A stretch of 64,000 nucleotides of DNA from Draconibacterium sp. (GTDB taxonomy: Bacteria; Bacteroidota; Bacteroidia; Bacteroidales; Prolixibacteraceae), in assembly GCA_016705335.1 (NCBI GenBank), contig JADIYN010000016.1:53239-117238 (forward strand), in the 5' to 3' direction. Each line of letters opens with the position of its first letter. Within the stretch, counting starts at the first letter, position 1. The notes under the pieces were generated by a model. The model saw nothing but the letters and a program-made list of their open reading frames with translations. It was not told the DNA's origin and made no database searches. This document shows positions 19,098 to 29,558 of this stretch, one piece after another. The translations under genes and the position numbers were made by a program.

Positions 19098-21314
19098 ATG
19101 ACAATTGTAAAAACAAAAATAGACAGACGCTCCTTTTTTAAAAGTTCAGTTTTGGCAGGAGGTGGAATGCTCCTTGGTTTTAACTGGCTGGCATCAGCTT
19201 GCAGTGCTGAAGCGTCTAAAACACTAACCATGCCCGATGAATGGTTTGAAATTAATGGTTTTCTGAAGATTGGCGAAAACGGTGTTGTTACCATTATGTC
19301 GCCAAATCCTGAAATCGGACAGAACGTAAAAACTTCGATGCCCATGATTGTTGCTGAAGAACTCGATGTAGATTGGGCAAAAGTGATTGTTGAACAGGCT
19401 CATTTAAATACCGATATTTTTACCCGGCAACTGGCAGGAGGAAGTCAGTCGATCAGGCAAAGCTGGCCCGGACTGAGAATGGCGGGTGCAACTGCCCGGA
19501 TGATGCTGATTACGGCTGCTGCCCAAAAATGGAATGTACCTGTGGAAGAAATTACTACAGATGCAGGAGTAATCCATCATAAAAACAGCGGAAAAAAAGC
19601 CGGTTACGGAGAAGTGGCTTCAGCTGCAGCAAAAATCCCGGTGCCTGAAGAGGTAAAATTGAAAGATGTAAAAGATTTTAAAATTATCGGTACTTCCCGT
19701 AAAAACGTTGACGGACATAAAATTGTAACTGGCCAGCCTTTGTTTGGCCTCGATTACAAAAAGGAAGGTATGCTAGTAGCCATGATTGTTCATCCACCTG
19801 CCTTTGGCATGAAACTGAAATCTTTTGATGCAACAGAAGTAAAAAGTATGCCGGGCATTAAAGATGTTTTCAGTATTAAAACCTATAACGACGATTACAA
19901 ATTGCAATGGACGGATGGTACTTCATTTACAGAACTTGTGGCAATTGTTGGGAATACAACCTGGGAAGTGATGAATGCCAAATTAATGTTGAATGTGGAA
20001 TGGGAAGCAATTCCTACTGCTGAAAAAAGCGATCTTTCAGGACTGGAAAGTACAAGCGAACACAATGCAAAAATGGCTGAAATGGGAAATAAACCGGGAA
20101 CGGAAGTTCGAAAGGACGGGAATCCGGAAGACGCTTTTAAAAATGCAGCCAAGGTAGTTGAACGAATTTATACAGCTCCTCATCAGGCCCACAATACGAT
20201 GGAGCCCATGAACTTTTTTGCCGATGTAACCGATACGAATGCAGTTTTGTTTGGCCCCATTCAAACTCCTGAAGTGATGGAAAAAACGTTGTCGGCACGG
20301 CTGGGATTACCGCTTGAAAATATAGATATTCAAATGTCGCGCATGGGCGGCGGTTTTGGAAGACGTCTTTACGGCCATTTTATGGTAGAAGCCGCACTGA
20401 TTTCGCAAAAAATGAAAGCACCCGTTAAACTTATTTATTCGCGTGAAGATGATATGACTTACGGAATTTACCGTCCGGCATATCACGCTTTATACAGGGC
20501 TGCATTGGACGAAAATAATAATCTTACTGGTTTTCATGTACGCATGGGAGGAATTCCTGATAGCCCGCTGCATGCCAACCGCTTTCCGGCAGGTGCAGTA
20601 GATAATTATCTTGCTGAGCGCTGGACCATCAACTCCAATATTAGTGTTGGTGCATTCAGGGCGCCGGGATCCAATTTTAATGCTGTTGCCGAACAATCTT
20701 TCCTTGACGAAGTTGCTGAAGCTGCCGGAAAAGATCCTATTCAATTTCGTTTGGACCTGCTGAAACGCGCAAAGGAAAATCCGGTTGGGGAACGAAACGA
20801 CTATGATGCAGATCGTTACGCTGGTGTGTTGGAAATGATTCGTGAAAAATCAGGCTGGGAAACCGGATCCGCTGGCAAAAACCGAGGGGTAGCAGCATAC
20901 TTTTGCCATAATTCATATGTGGCAAATGTGGTGGATATTGCACTGGATGGCGACACACCTGTTATTGAAAAAGTATATGCGGCAATTGATTGCGGTATTG
21001 TTGTAAACCCCGATGCCGCCGTAAATATGACAGAAGGAAGCATTGTTGACGGAATTGGCCACGCAATGTACAGCGCTATTACATTTAATAACGGTCAGCC
21101 ACAGCAGGAAAATTTTGATACCTACAGGTTAATAAGGCATGCTGAATCACCAAAATCGATTGAAGTACATTTTGTTGAGAATGAAATTGACCCGACAGGT
21201 TTGGGAGAGCCACCTTATCCGCCGGTTATGGGAGCGCTGGCAAACGCATTATACAAGGCCACAGGAAAACGTTATTATCATCAGCCTTTCGTCAATAATA
21301 CTTTTGATGTATAA
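19098..21314 (+). CDS. molybdenum hydroxylase large subunit, Tat-exported IorB-like
   Basis: Molybdopterin-binding catalytic subunit acting on an aldehyde or N-heterocycle in the periplasm. A twin-arginine signal opens the protein (DRRSFFK, residues 9-15, then a hydrophobic stretch), and AFRAPGS, MGGGFGRR and the C-terminal GLGEPPYPP with the catalytic glutamate are all present. The 738 residues match the IorB subfamily in length. Because the small subunit has no signal peptide, the pair would be exported together after cofactor insertion, which fits the XdhC gene downstream. The true substrate cannot be told. Confidence 0.92.
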   Translation: MTIVKTKIDRRSFFKSSVLAGGGMLLGFNWLASACSAEASKTLTMPDEWFEINGFLKIGENGVVTIMSPNPEIGQNVKTSMPMIVAEELDVDWAKVIVEQAHLNTDIFTRQLAGGSQSIRQSWPGLRMAGATARMMLITAAAQKWNVPVEEITTDAGVIHHKNSGKKAGYGEVASAAAKIPVPEEVKLKDVKDFKIIGTSRKNVDGHKIVTGQPLFGLDYKKEGMLVAMIVHPPAFGMKLKSFDATEVKSMPGIKDVFSIKTYNDDYKLQWTDGTSFTELVAIVGNTTWEVMNAKLMLNVEWEAIPTAEKSDLSGLESTSEHNAKMAEMGNKPGTEVRKDGNPEDAFKNAAKVVERIYTAPHQAHNTMEPMNFFADVTDTNAVLFGPIQTPEVMEKTLSARLGLPLENIDIQMSRMGGGFGRRLYGHFMVEAALISQKMKAPVKLIYSREDDMTYGIYRPAYHALYRAALDENNNLTGFHVRMGGIPDSPLHANRFPAGAVDNYLAERWTINSNISVGAFRAPGSNFNAVAEQSFLDEVAEAAGKDPIQFRLDLLKRAKENPVGERNDYDADRYAGVLEMIREKSGWETGSAGKNRGVAAYFCHNSYVANVVDIALDGDTPVIEKVYAAIDCGIVVNPDAAVNMTEGSIVDGIGHAMYSAITFNNGQPQQENFDTYRLIRHAESPKSIEVHFVENEIDPTGLGEPPYPPVMGALANALYKATGKRYYHQPFVNNTFDV

Positions 21315-21354
21315 ATTCAAAATACTTAAGGAAAAATTTTCCTTCTTTTGAAAG

Positions 21355-22370
21355 ATGACACACGAAATTAAACAATTGTTTCTTACGCTTAAATCGTGGC
21401 AGAACCAGGGCAAAAAGGCTGTTTTTGTTTCTGTAGTTGCACTTGAAGGTTCTTCCTACCGAAAGCCGGGTGTGCGCATGATCATCAATGAAAAGGGCGA
21501 ACTGGCCGGTGCGGTAAGCGGCGGTTGTGTTGAAAAGGAAATTGAACATCAGGCGCAAAGCGTTTTCAAACCGGAAAGTCAAAAGTAATGACGTATGATG
21601 GTCGTTTTCGTATTGGTTGCGAAGGGATAATTCATATTCTTATTGAACCTGTATTTCTCAGCGACGAGCTGCTGAAAGTTTTTGAACAACAACTTAACAA
21701 CAGACAACCTTTTCAAATCAATTCATGGTTTTCTTATGAAGTGGGTGAATATCAAAATGCAGGTTCGGTATTGGTAATAAATGGAAAAAAATATGCGCTT
21801 CACCCCACTTTTAATCTGGAAAAAACCAACGGACTAGAGTGCTTTTCACAGAAATTCGAACCTCTTTTTCAACTCTTTATTTTTGGTGCTGAACACGATG
21901 CCGTTCAATTATGCCAGGCTGCCAGATTGCTGGGATGGGAAGTGACTGTCGTTGCATCACCCGATGAATCAAAAACTTGCGATTATTTTCCGGGCGCCGG
22001 TTCATTAATTACACCTTCTTTTAACAATATTGATACTTCGGCAATCGATGAGCAAACTGCTGTGGTTTTAATGACCCATAGTTTTAACAAGGATGTTCAG
22101 TATTTAATGGCTTTAAAAGAGACCAATCCAGCTTACATTGGATTGCTTGGTTCAATTAGTCGCCGGGAGCGGGTTTTGTCTATGCTGTTGGAATATTGCC
22201 CCGAAATATCCATCGAATTTCTTGAACAAATTCACGGGCCGGCAGGATTAAACATTGGAGCAGTGGGCGCAGCGGAGATTTCTGTTTCAATTCTTGCTGA
22301 AATTCTTAGCGTAATTCGCAGTCAAAACCCTGTATCGTTAAGTGAAAAATCGGGTTCAGTTTTTGGATAA
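21355..22370 (+). CDS. XdhC/CoxI-family Mo-cofactor chaperone, one frameshift
   Basis: Helps sulfurate and insert the molybdenum cofactor into the hydroxylase made upstream. The N-terminal part (KKAVFVSVVALEGSSYRKPG, GGCVEKE) and the C-terminal XdhC_C part (FIFGAEHDAVQL, a Rossmann fold; GLLGSISRRERV; HGPAGLNIGA) are in two frames. They meet near 21569-21572, where one A is missing; corrected it reads VFKTGKSKVMTYDGRFR. The full protein would have about 338 residues. It lies 40 bp behind the Mo subunit, so it is probably in the same operon. Confidence 0.9.
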
Positions 22371-22645
22371 TTTTTCTGTAATTTTTTTGGTTGCAGGTTC
22401 TATCCACATGAGACAACTTTCAGTAAAACATAATCAGGTAATTACTACCGTGAAATACGGTGATTAAACGGATTACATGTTTATTCAGCAGAAATTCATA
22501 CAATTGATGAAAAAATACTTTTAGGAATTACAAAACCAATTGGATGAATCTCGAATTCAAAATTTTTATTTTTTTATATTGCCGAAATTTCTATACAAAA
22601 TGTGCACACCAGCTTTGCTAAAATAAGGAAAATCACTTTTCAGAA

Positions 22646-23563
22646 TTAATTTTTTTGAATTTCATTTCTGTATTCGTTCGGAGTAACTCCAACCCGCTGT
22701 TTAAAAAGCCTGGTGAAATGCTGCGGATATTTGAATCCCAATTCGTAAGCAATTTTATTCACTGTTTTATCAGTATCGAAAGTCTTGTTTTTAGCTATTT
22801 CGATAATCTTGTCTTGTATGTATTCCTTTGCAGATTTTCCAGTTTCTTTTTTTATCAAATCGCCAAAATAGTTAGCCGACAGATGTAACTCTTCAGCAAA
22901 ATAAGCAACAGATGGTAAACCGATTGTTTGAGGTTTGCCTGAAATAAAAAAGCCGTTTAGCAATTCTTCAAACTTTTCCAAAATCCCTTTATTGACGTTA
23001 TCTCTTGTGATAAACTGTCGGTCATAAAATCTATCGCAGTAATTCAGGAATAACTCAATGTTTGAGGCAATAAGTTTTTTGCTGTGCTTGTCACTCCTTT
23101 TGCAATTCATATTTTATTTTGAAAAGCAATCCAAAACAATCTGCCTTTCACGCTCCGACAAGGTGCAAGGCTTCGTTTGCCTTATAGCTGAAAAAGTTAT
23201 ATTCGTTGATGCTTTTCGCTAAATTAGTTCCCTGTATAAGATCAGAATGAAAAACAAGTGCATGTCCCATTGGCTGATATACTTTTCCGTCATTTTCGAT
23301 TTCCATTATTTGCCCCGGAGAAACAAAACCAACGTTCCTTCCTGGTAGTCGTAATAATTACGTCCATATTTCAAATCGCCGCATTTCACGTCTTTCAAAA
23401 AAATGCAATATAAACCATAGTTTATCCTGACATTTTTTTCTCCTCCCCATGAACGCGGATTGGCCTTTGAAAAATCAATAATGCTAACCAATGGGTGTAG
23501 TGTTTCGTGATTGTTCAATACATTATATTCGGCTATTGTATCAAATCTGTATATTCCTTTCAT
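22646..23563 (-). pseudogene. AraC-family transcriptional regulator, several frameshifts
   Basis: Predicted regulator with an N-terminal cupin-like sensor (HETLHPLVSIIDFSKANP, then KCGDLKYGRNYYDYQEGT) and a C-terminal double helix-turn-helix (LSANYFGDLIKKETGKSAKE; KIAYELGFKYPQHFTRLFKQ). At least three to four frame breaks separate the two parts: a missing T at the A-run 23325-23328, an extra base near 23165, and one or two near 23110-23135. Corrected, the chain reads LVFVSPGQIMEIEN, then EALHLSERERQIVLDCF, then SDKHSKKL, as usual in the family. The breaks may be sequence errors or true decay. It stands divergent to the hydrolase cluster and could have controlled it. Confidence 0.85.
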
Positions 23564-23690
23564 GTCCGTTTTTTTAATTCTGAAACAAATCTAAGCATTC
23601 CTGTAAAGTAAAAACCATTCTTGAAATCAAATCAGTAAAAATGGTAGAAGATGCAGTATTCCATATACAAATGCCTAAATTGTAAGTTCT

Positions 23691-23698
23691 TACATTTG
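23691..23698 (+). promoter_or_regulatory. candidate -7 promoter element for the hydrolase cluster
   Basis: TACATTTG matches TAnnTTTG and lies 20 bp before the ATG at 23719. It is in the divergent gap opposite the AraC gene. The -33 box is unclear. Confidence 0.35.
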
Positions 23699-23718
23699 TA
23701 AAATAAAATTTCAGCAAA

Positions 23719-24847
23719 ATGATAAACAATATTTTTAATACAGCAAATTTGCAAAACAACGAGGTTTCAAAAGTCCGTCAAACCCGCATTTATTTTTATG
23801 TATTAATCTTGATATTTACTGTTTCAGGATTAACAATAGGCTACCACAAAAGAAAAACCATTGAAAATCCGTGAGCAGGGAAGTTTTGCCGTTGGAGGCA
23901 CTGTAATAACAAATCCAGGAACATTCAATCCTTACAATCAAACTCCGGAAGGACAAACATTTCATGGCGACCATGCCTATGTTTTTTATCAGATTCCGGT
24001 GAAAGCCAGAAAATATCCGCTGGTGATGTGGCATGGAATCGGACAGTTCTCAAAAACCTGGGAAACCACACCCGACGGTCGCGAAGGTTTTCAAACCATC
24101 TTTTTACTACGGAAATTTCCGGTTTATGTAATCGACCAGCCAAGGAGAGGTAACGCAAGCAGCAGCACAGTGGAAGGTACTATTTCACCAACACCCGATG
24201 AACAGGGATGGTTTGGCACTTTTCGTGTTGGAATCTGGCCAGACTATTTTGAAGGGTACAATTCTCAAAAGATATTGAGACGCTCAATCAATATTTTCCG
24301 GCAAATGGTTCCCAATGTTGGACCAATCGATATAAATGTCAATGCAAATGCGGTTTCGGCTTTGTACGATAAAATTGGGTTCGGAATTCTTGTTTCTCAT
24401 TCACATTCAGGCGGAATGGGCTGGGCAACTGCAATCAAAAATCAAAATATAAAAGCTATCGTTTCGTACGAACCGGGAAGCGGCTTTCTGTTTCCCGAAG
24501 GAGAAGTACCCGCACCTATCTCAATGGCTGGGGGGTCACTCACCGCTTTTGGAGTTCCATTATCTGATTTTATGAAGCTTACAAAAATCCCAATTATTAT
24601 TTATTATGGTGATAACATTCCGGAAAAACCAATGGATAATCCGGGTCAGGATGGCTGGCGCGCCCGCCTTGAAATGGCAAGGTTGTGGCGTGATTGTGTG
24701 AACAAGCATGGCGGTGATGTAACAGTTGTTCATCTGCCTGAAATAGGAATTAAAGGTAATACACACTTTCCATTCTCAGATTTAAACAACATAGAAATTG
24801 CCGATCTGATGACGGAATGGTTAAAAGAGAAAGGATTGGATAAATGA
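23719..24847 (+). CDS. secreted alpha/beta hydrolase, one frameshift
   Basis: Probable extracytoplasmic esterase or lactonase of unknown substrate. The start at 23719 gives an N-terminal membrane or signal segment (YVLILIFTVSGLTIGY). The frame then shifts in the A-run 23853-23857 (one A too many) into the 328-codon body. Features are an oxyanion loop (MWHGIGQ), the nucleophile elbow HSHSGGMGW, and the late acid and histidine region (GNTHFPFSD). It is the first gene of a plus-strand run that continues to about 30.9 kb. Confidence 0.82.
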
Positions 24848-24887
24848 TTAAAAATGAAGTCAAATCTATGAATTACATTTTCTTTTT

Positions 24888-24924
24888 AAGCCTCACCCTT
24901 CGGGGGAGGTTTGGAGGGGGCTTT
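24888..24924. repeat. C/G-rich dispersed palindrome upstream of a hydrolase gene
   Basis: Member of the GGGGGAGGTTTGGAGGGGGC family. It ends 14 bp before the ATG at 24939 and shares a nearly identical right arm with the copy at 26002-26040, in the same orientation. Confidence 0.75.
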
Positions 24925-24938
24925 AAAATTATATACAA

Positions 24939-25984
24939 ATGAAAACCAAATTATTAATTATCATGTTATCTACTTTAAGCATCATTTCGTTGGCGCAAAC
25001 AAAACCCGCCAATCCTTTCGGACTGGTTTACAGAGATGCTATAACCGAAAATGTACTGGCAAAGTCAATATCCACCCAGTTACCTACAAACTGAATGGCC
25101 TTGAAATCGCCGCCAATTTATACACACCTGCCAACTTCGACCCGTCGAAAAAATATGCGGCAGTAGTAGTTGCTCACCCCAATGGCGGTGTAAAAGAACA
25201 GGTTGCCGGATTATATGCTCAGTGTTTGGCTGAATCGGGTTACATTGCCATTACAGCCGATGCATCGTACCAGGGGGCCAGTGGCGGTTTGCCACGAAAT
25301 GTTGATAAACCTGCTAACCGAATTGAAGATATTCGCGGAATGGCAGATTTTATAACTCAACATGAAGGTGTAAATGCCGAACGATTAGGGTTACTGGGTA
25401 TTTGCGGTGGTGGCGGTTATTCATTGGCGGCAGCTCAAACCGATAAACGATTTAAAGCAGTTGCAACATTGAGCATGTTTAATTCGGGTGTGGTAAGAAA
25501 AAATGGTTTTATGAACTCGCAGGTTGCTACCATTCAGGAACGAATGAAACAAGCTTCGGAAGCCCGCGCCCAGGAAGTAGCCGGAGGCAAAGTGCTTTAT
25601 GCTGCCGATAGTCCAATGCCAACGGAAGAAGAAGAACTGGCGAAAATTCCATACGACCTTTATCGCGAAGGTTATATTTACTATGGAAACACGCACAAAC
25701 ACCCCAATTCCACCTTCCGTTACACCATTAGCAGTTTGCTTGATTTAATGGAATTTGATGCTTCCACCAACATGGATTTAATCAATCAACCCCTGTTGAT
25801 GATGGCCGGAAGCAAAGCTGATACTTATTACATGACCGACGTTGCTTTCAATCGTGCTACCGGCACAAGCGAAAAGGAACTGTTCCTGATTCCGGGAGCT
25901 ACGCACATTCAGACTTACTATGTACCGGAATATGTGGAAACGGCAGTAAACAAACTCAACGAATTCTTTGGTAAATATTTATAA
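24939..25984 (+). CDS. secreted dienelactone-hydrolase-like alpha/beta hydrolase, one frameshift
   Basis: Predicted periplasmic hydrolase. The start at 24939 gives a signal peptide (MKTKLLIIMLSTLSIISLAQ); a frame break near 25055 (one base missing) leads into GKVNIHPVTYKLNGLEI and the main body. The nucleophile elbow reads GICGGGGYS, so cysteine replaces the usual serine, as in dienelactone hydrolases. The final histidine is likely in GATHIQTYY. Exactly this gene is bracketed by two direct copies of a dispersed repeat. The upstream in-frame extension to 24911 overlaps the repeat and is not likely translated. Confidence 0.83.
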
Positions 25985-26001
25985 TTAAACCACGCCATTT
26001 T

Positions 26002-26040
26002 TTAAGTCTCCCCTCTCGGGGGAGGTTTGGAGGGGGCTTA
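26002..26040. repeat. C/G-rich dispersed palindrome, second copy of the bracketing pair
   Basis: Same family and orientation as 24888-24924. It begins about 17 bp after one gene's stop and ends 12 bp before the next ATG. Confidence 0.75.
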
Positions 26041-26052
26041 AATAACAACAGT

Positions 26053-26496
26053 ATGAAAACAACAATTATCGGACTATTTCTAATTATCCTGAGTGCGCAA
26101 TGGTCCTTCGCACAAAGTTCAGCAGAACAGGAAATCATCGACCTCTCAAAAGAGAAATGGCAGTGGATGGCCGACAAAAACGCAGATAAACTGGCCGACC
26201 TTTTTCACGAAAAATCAATGTTTGTTCACATGGGTGGAAGTTGGGGAAAAGAACAGGAAGTAAACATTATTAAAAGCGGGGGCATCTGGTACAAAAAAGC
26301 AGATATTCATGATGTGTCGGTAAATATTATTGACAATACTGCCATACTGTTAAACCGAATCACGCTTCTGGCTGTGGTTGGCGGAAACGAAGTAACCAAT
26401 CCGTTTATTGTTACTGAAGTTTATATAAAACTTGACGGCAACTGGAAGTTAGGGTCGCCATCGTTTACCAAATTAATGACACCAGGTGGACAGTAA
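26053..26496 (+). CDS. secreted SnoaL/NTF2-like (DUF4440) protein
   Basis: Small protein of 147 residues with a signal peptide (GLFLIILSAQWSFAQ) and the NTF2-like cone fold pattern (EIIDLSKEKWQWMADKNADK, LADLFHEKSMFVHMGG, then a run of beta strands). Such proteins are often small isomerases, dehydratases or binding proteins. No catalytic residues are certain. It lies between two esterase genes and is probably in the same transcript. Confidence 0.8.
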   Translation: MKTTIIGLFLIILSAQWSFAQSSAEQEIIDLSKEKWQWMADKNADKLADLFHEKSMFVHMGGSWGKEQEVNIIKSGGIWYKKADIHDVSVNIIDNTAILLNRITLLAVVGGNEVTNPFIVTEVYIKLDGNWKLGSPSFTKLMTPGGQ

Positions 26497-26518
26497 AAAT
26501 CATTTAAAAAATAACGAA

Positions 26519-28151
26519 ATGAAAAAAAATATTTGCAGGTTTGGCCATTCTTATCAGTTTTAGGTTTGAATGCACAGCAAACAGCAGTAAGTATAACAAA
26601 CGTAACAGCGCCGAAAGTTAGTACTGTATTAGGAATCGTGAGAGGTGTCGCGGAAGGAGATGTTGAAAGTTTTAAGGGAATACCATATGCCGCACCTCCG
26701 GTTGGAGAATTTCGCTGGCGACCACCACAACCTGTTGTTGCATGGCAGGGAGAACTTGATGCGAACAAGTTTGGCGCAAGTTGTGCGGCGGCAGGTTGGG
26801 GTGCTGCTCAGGGAACCATTCAGGCAGGTTCGTCGGAAGATTGCCTGTTTCTAAATATTTGGAGACCTGCCGGGACTGCACAAAATGCAAAACTGCCGGT
26901 TATGGTTTGGATACATGGCGGCGCTTTTGTGGGAGGCAACGGTAACACTTCAGGAGAAGGGTTTACCAAACAAGGCGTCATCCTTGTTAGCATTAATTAC
27001 CGTTTGGGGCGATTAGGTCATTTCGCTTTTCCTGCGCTGAGCAAAGAGCATCCTGAAGAACCCAAAGGCAGTTACGCTTTTATGGACCAGATTGCCGCAC
27101 TCCAGTGGGTGCAACAGAACATTGCCGCGTTCGGTGGCAATCCTGATAATGTAACGATTTTCGGTTTCTCTGCCGGTGGCGTTTCCGTACATTCACTACT
27201 GACGATTCCCTCAGCAAAAGGCCTTTTCCACAAGGCAATCAGTCATTCCGGTGGTGGCCGTGATGGCGTATTAACCGGCAGGCCGATCAACAAAGAAAAT
27301 GCAAGTCCATACTACCCTGTTTCAGCGGAAACGATAGGAATAAATTTGCCCGCAAACATGGGATTGAAGGGACTGATGCCGCCGCATTGGCCAAACTGCG
27401 TGCCCTGAAAGTTGAAGAAATTGTGGACGGAGGACAGGAAAATGATGGTCAGGGAGGCCCGCGTATCTATTCCGGCCCGATTCTCGACGGAAAACTGGTT
27501 GTTGAGACTTCAGAGAGTGCTTACAAGGCTGGCAGACAGGCACGCGTTCCGCTCATGATCGGAAATAACAGTGCTGAAATAGGTGGTGGCTTTGTGAATA
27601 ACAGCAGCACAAAAGAAGAATTGTTTTCCCTGTTCGGGGAATTGGAAGGTGAAGCCAAAGCTGCCTTTGATCCGGATGGAAACAAAGAATTTGCCGAGGT
27701 AATTACAAAGTTTAACACCGACTGGGTTTGGGGTGAACCGGCACGTTACACTGCAAGGTCTTTTGTCGCCGCTGGTGATCCTGCTTACATTTTTCTTTTC
27801 TCATACGTACCTGCTGCCATGAAGGAGCGGATGAAGTATGGTCCCGGACACGGAACCGATATTTCTTATGTGTTCGACAACCTTGGTGCCCGCCCCGGGT
27901 CAACACCTGCACCCGAGGACAAAGAAGTCGCCAGAATGATGAACTCCTATTGGGTAAACTTCGCCAAAACCGGAAACCCGAATGGCGAGGGTCTGCCGGT
28001 TTGGCCTCTTTACAATACTCAAAAAGAAGAAATCCTCGATATTGAGTCGGATGGGAAACCGGTTGGTAAGCCCGATCCCCGGAAACCAAAACTGGATGTG
28101 ATAGATAAATCATTTAAGTTGAGGGATAAAATACAATCGCGTGGTATTTAA
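26519..28151 (+). CDS. type-B carboxylesterase, three frameshifts
   Basis: Predicted secreted esterase of the para-nitrobenzyl/carboxylesterase family. Two indels lie in the signal peptide: one A too many in the first A-run and one T missing near 26562. Corrected it reads MKKIFAGLAILISFLGLNAQ. A third lies in the T-run 27345-27347, where one T is missing. Catalytic marks are the oxyanion motif WIHGGAF, the nucleophile in GFSAGGVSVH and the histidine in GPGHGTDIS. About 544 residues result. The substrate is unknown. It follows the NTF2-like gene by 22 bp. Confidence 0.88.
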
Positions 28152-28222
28152 CTGGCACAGAAATATGGAAAACGAAACAATCAATTTTAATGTGTTGAAA
28201 AAAGGGGAGTCGGAAATTCCTA

Positions 28223-28932
28223 ATGATGGTTGTTGCAATGGGTTTTCTTTCCCTTCATCTCAACGCTCAAAATGAAATAAGTACAAGTCAGCAACTCACA
28301 GCAAAGCAGCAAAGTATTATTCAGATTGCAGCACTCACCGCCAAAGGAGAACTGCAACAGATTTAAAACCTGCACTGAATAAAGGATTAGATGTCGGGAT
28401 GACCATCAACGAAATCAAAGAAGTAATTGTCCATCTTTATGCCTATTGCGGCTTTCCGCGAAGTATCCGCGGATTGCAAACTTTCATGGAAGTGCTTGAA
28501 GAACGCAAAGCCAAAGGAATAAACGATAAAACCGGATCCGATGCTTCGCCGTTAAACGATGAACGCAGCAAATATGAACGTGGAAAAGAGAATCTCGGAA
28601 AACTAACAGGAGCGTCGCAGGATGGTCCGCCAAGGGGATACGGAGCTTTTGCCCCTGTAATGGACACCTTTTTGAAAGAGCATTTGTTTGCAGATATTTT
28701 TGAGCGCGATGTATTGACTTTTACTGAACGGGAATTGGTAACTGTGTCGGTTATCAGTGCTATTGGTGGTGCAGAACCGATGCTTCGTAGTCATTTGTCA
28801 ATTTGTTTAAATGTTGGACTGACTCCTGCTCAGTTGACCGAATTTGTGGGTGTCATCAAATCAACATTAGGCGAAAAGAAGCAAAAGCAGCGCAGGCGGT
28901 TTTGGATGAAGTACTGAAAAGCAGACAATTAA
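28223..28932 (+). CDS. carboxymuconolactone decarboxylase (CMD) family protein, frameshifted
   Basis: AhpD/CMD-type helical protein with a short signal peptide (MMVVAMGFLSLHLNAQ). The body carries EIKEVIVHLYAYCGFPRS and LTFTERELVTVSVISAIGGAEPM, which is the CMD fold. A missing T near 28363 joins the signal part to the body (GELQQILKPALNKG), and a missing base near 28877 joins the body to the end (KAAQAVLDEVLKSRQ). The stop is uncertain: a palindrome at 28935 abuts the end, and the corrected frame stays open through it to 29057 unless one T is surplus at 28929-28930. The usual CxxC of active AhpD is not visible. A cupin gene follows. Confidence 0.8.
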
Positions 28933-28934
28933 AG

Positions 28935-28956
28935 ATCGGACTTTCCAAAGTCCGAT
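28935..28956. repeat. perfect palindrome at the end of the CMD gene
   Basis: Arms ATCGGACTTT and AAAGTCCGAT with a CC centre, 10 bp each and perfect. There is no T-run after it, so it looks more like a REP-type element than a terminator. A partial echo (GACTTTGGAAA) follows at about 28968. Confidence 0.7.
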
Positions 28957-28998
28957 ATGATTTCTTTGACTTTGGAAACGCGAAAAAACAATATTACA

Positions 28999-29485
28999 AT
29001 GAAAAACATATTAAGAATCAATCTTTATTTTCTGATAATCCTGATAGCCGGATGTAACATGGAGAAAAAAGCAAATGATTCAATCCTGCCAAGTGAACCT
29101 CTTTTTCCGAAAGGAAATCAAATCACCAACAACAACTTTGCTGGAACAGCTTATTTACAAATGATGGGCGCAAACGATACCACTTTGCATGTTAGTTATG
29201 GTAACGTAACTTTCGAGCCTAAAGCAAGAACCAACTGGCACTCGCATCCAGGCGGCCAGCTTCTTTTTATAACTGAAGGGAAGGTTACTACCAGGCAAAG
29301 GAGAGCCGGCACAATTGCTAAAAAAAGGCGATTTTGTTGAAATTCCGCGAAATGTAGTGCATTGGCACGGTGCCGCTCCCGATAACGGATTTGCCCACAT
29401 TGCTGTTAGCCTGAATACCGATGATGGTGGTGCGGTTTGGATAGGGCCGGTTACGGATGAGGAATACAATCTATCTACAAAATAA
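28999..29485 (+). CDS. cupin-domain lipoprotein, one frameshift
   Basis: Single-domain cupin, lipid-anchored (MKNILRINLYFLIILIAGC). Motif 1 is WHSHPGGQLLFITEGKG and motif 2 HWHGAAPDN; the histidines are typical metal ligands. The frame breaks near 29283, where one base is missing; corrected it reads EGKGYYQAKGEPAQLLKKGDF and runs to the stop at 29485. Cupins paired with CMD proteins are common in Bacteroidota and may act on the same small molecule. Its function is unknown. The start at 28999 is chosen over 28957 because of the signal peptide. Confidence 0.85.
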
Positions 29486-29558
29486 TTTACATTTACAAAA
29501 GCAGAAATACCTTTGCAAAATACATTAAAACCGATATCAACAAAAAAGAACAACCAAA

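Noticed and set aside
21569..21590. Programmed frameshift in xdhC
   Set aside because: No slippery heptamer with a downstream structure is visible, and the same one-base error type occurs in many other genes here.
28165..28280. Open frame MENETINFNVLKK... before the CMD gene
   Set aside because: It stops after about 36 codons in a different frame from the CMD body and shows no family pattern.
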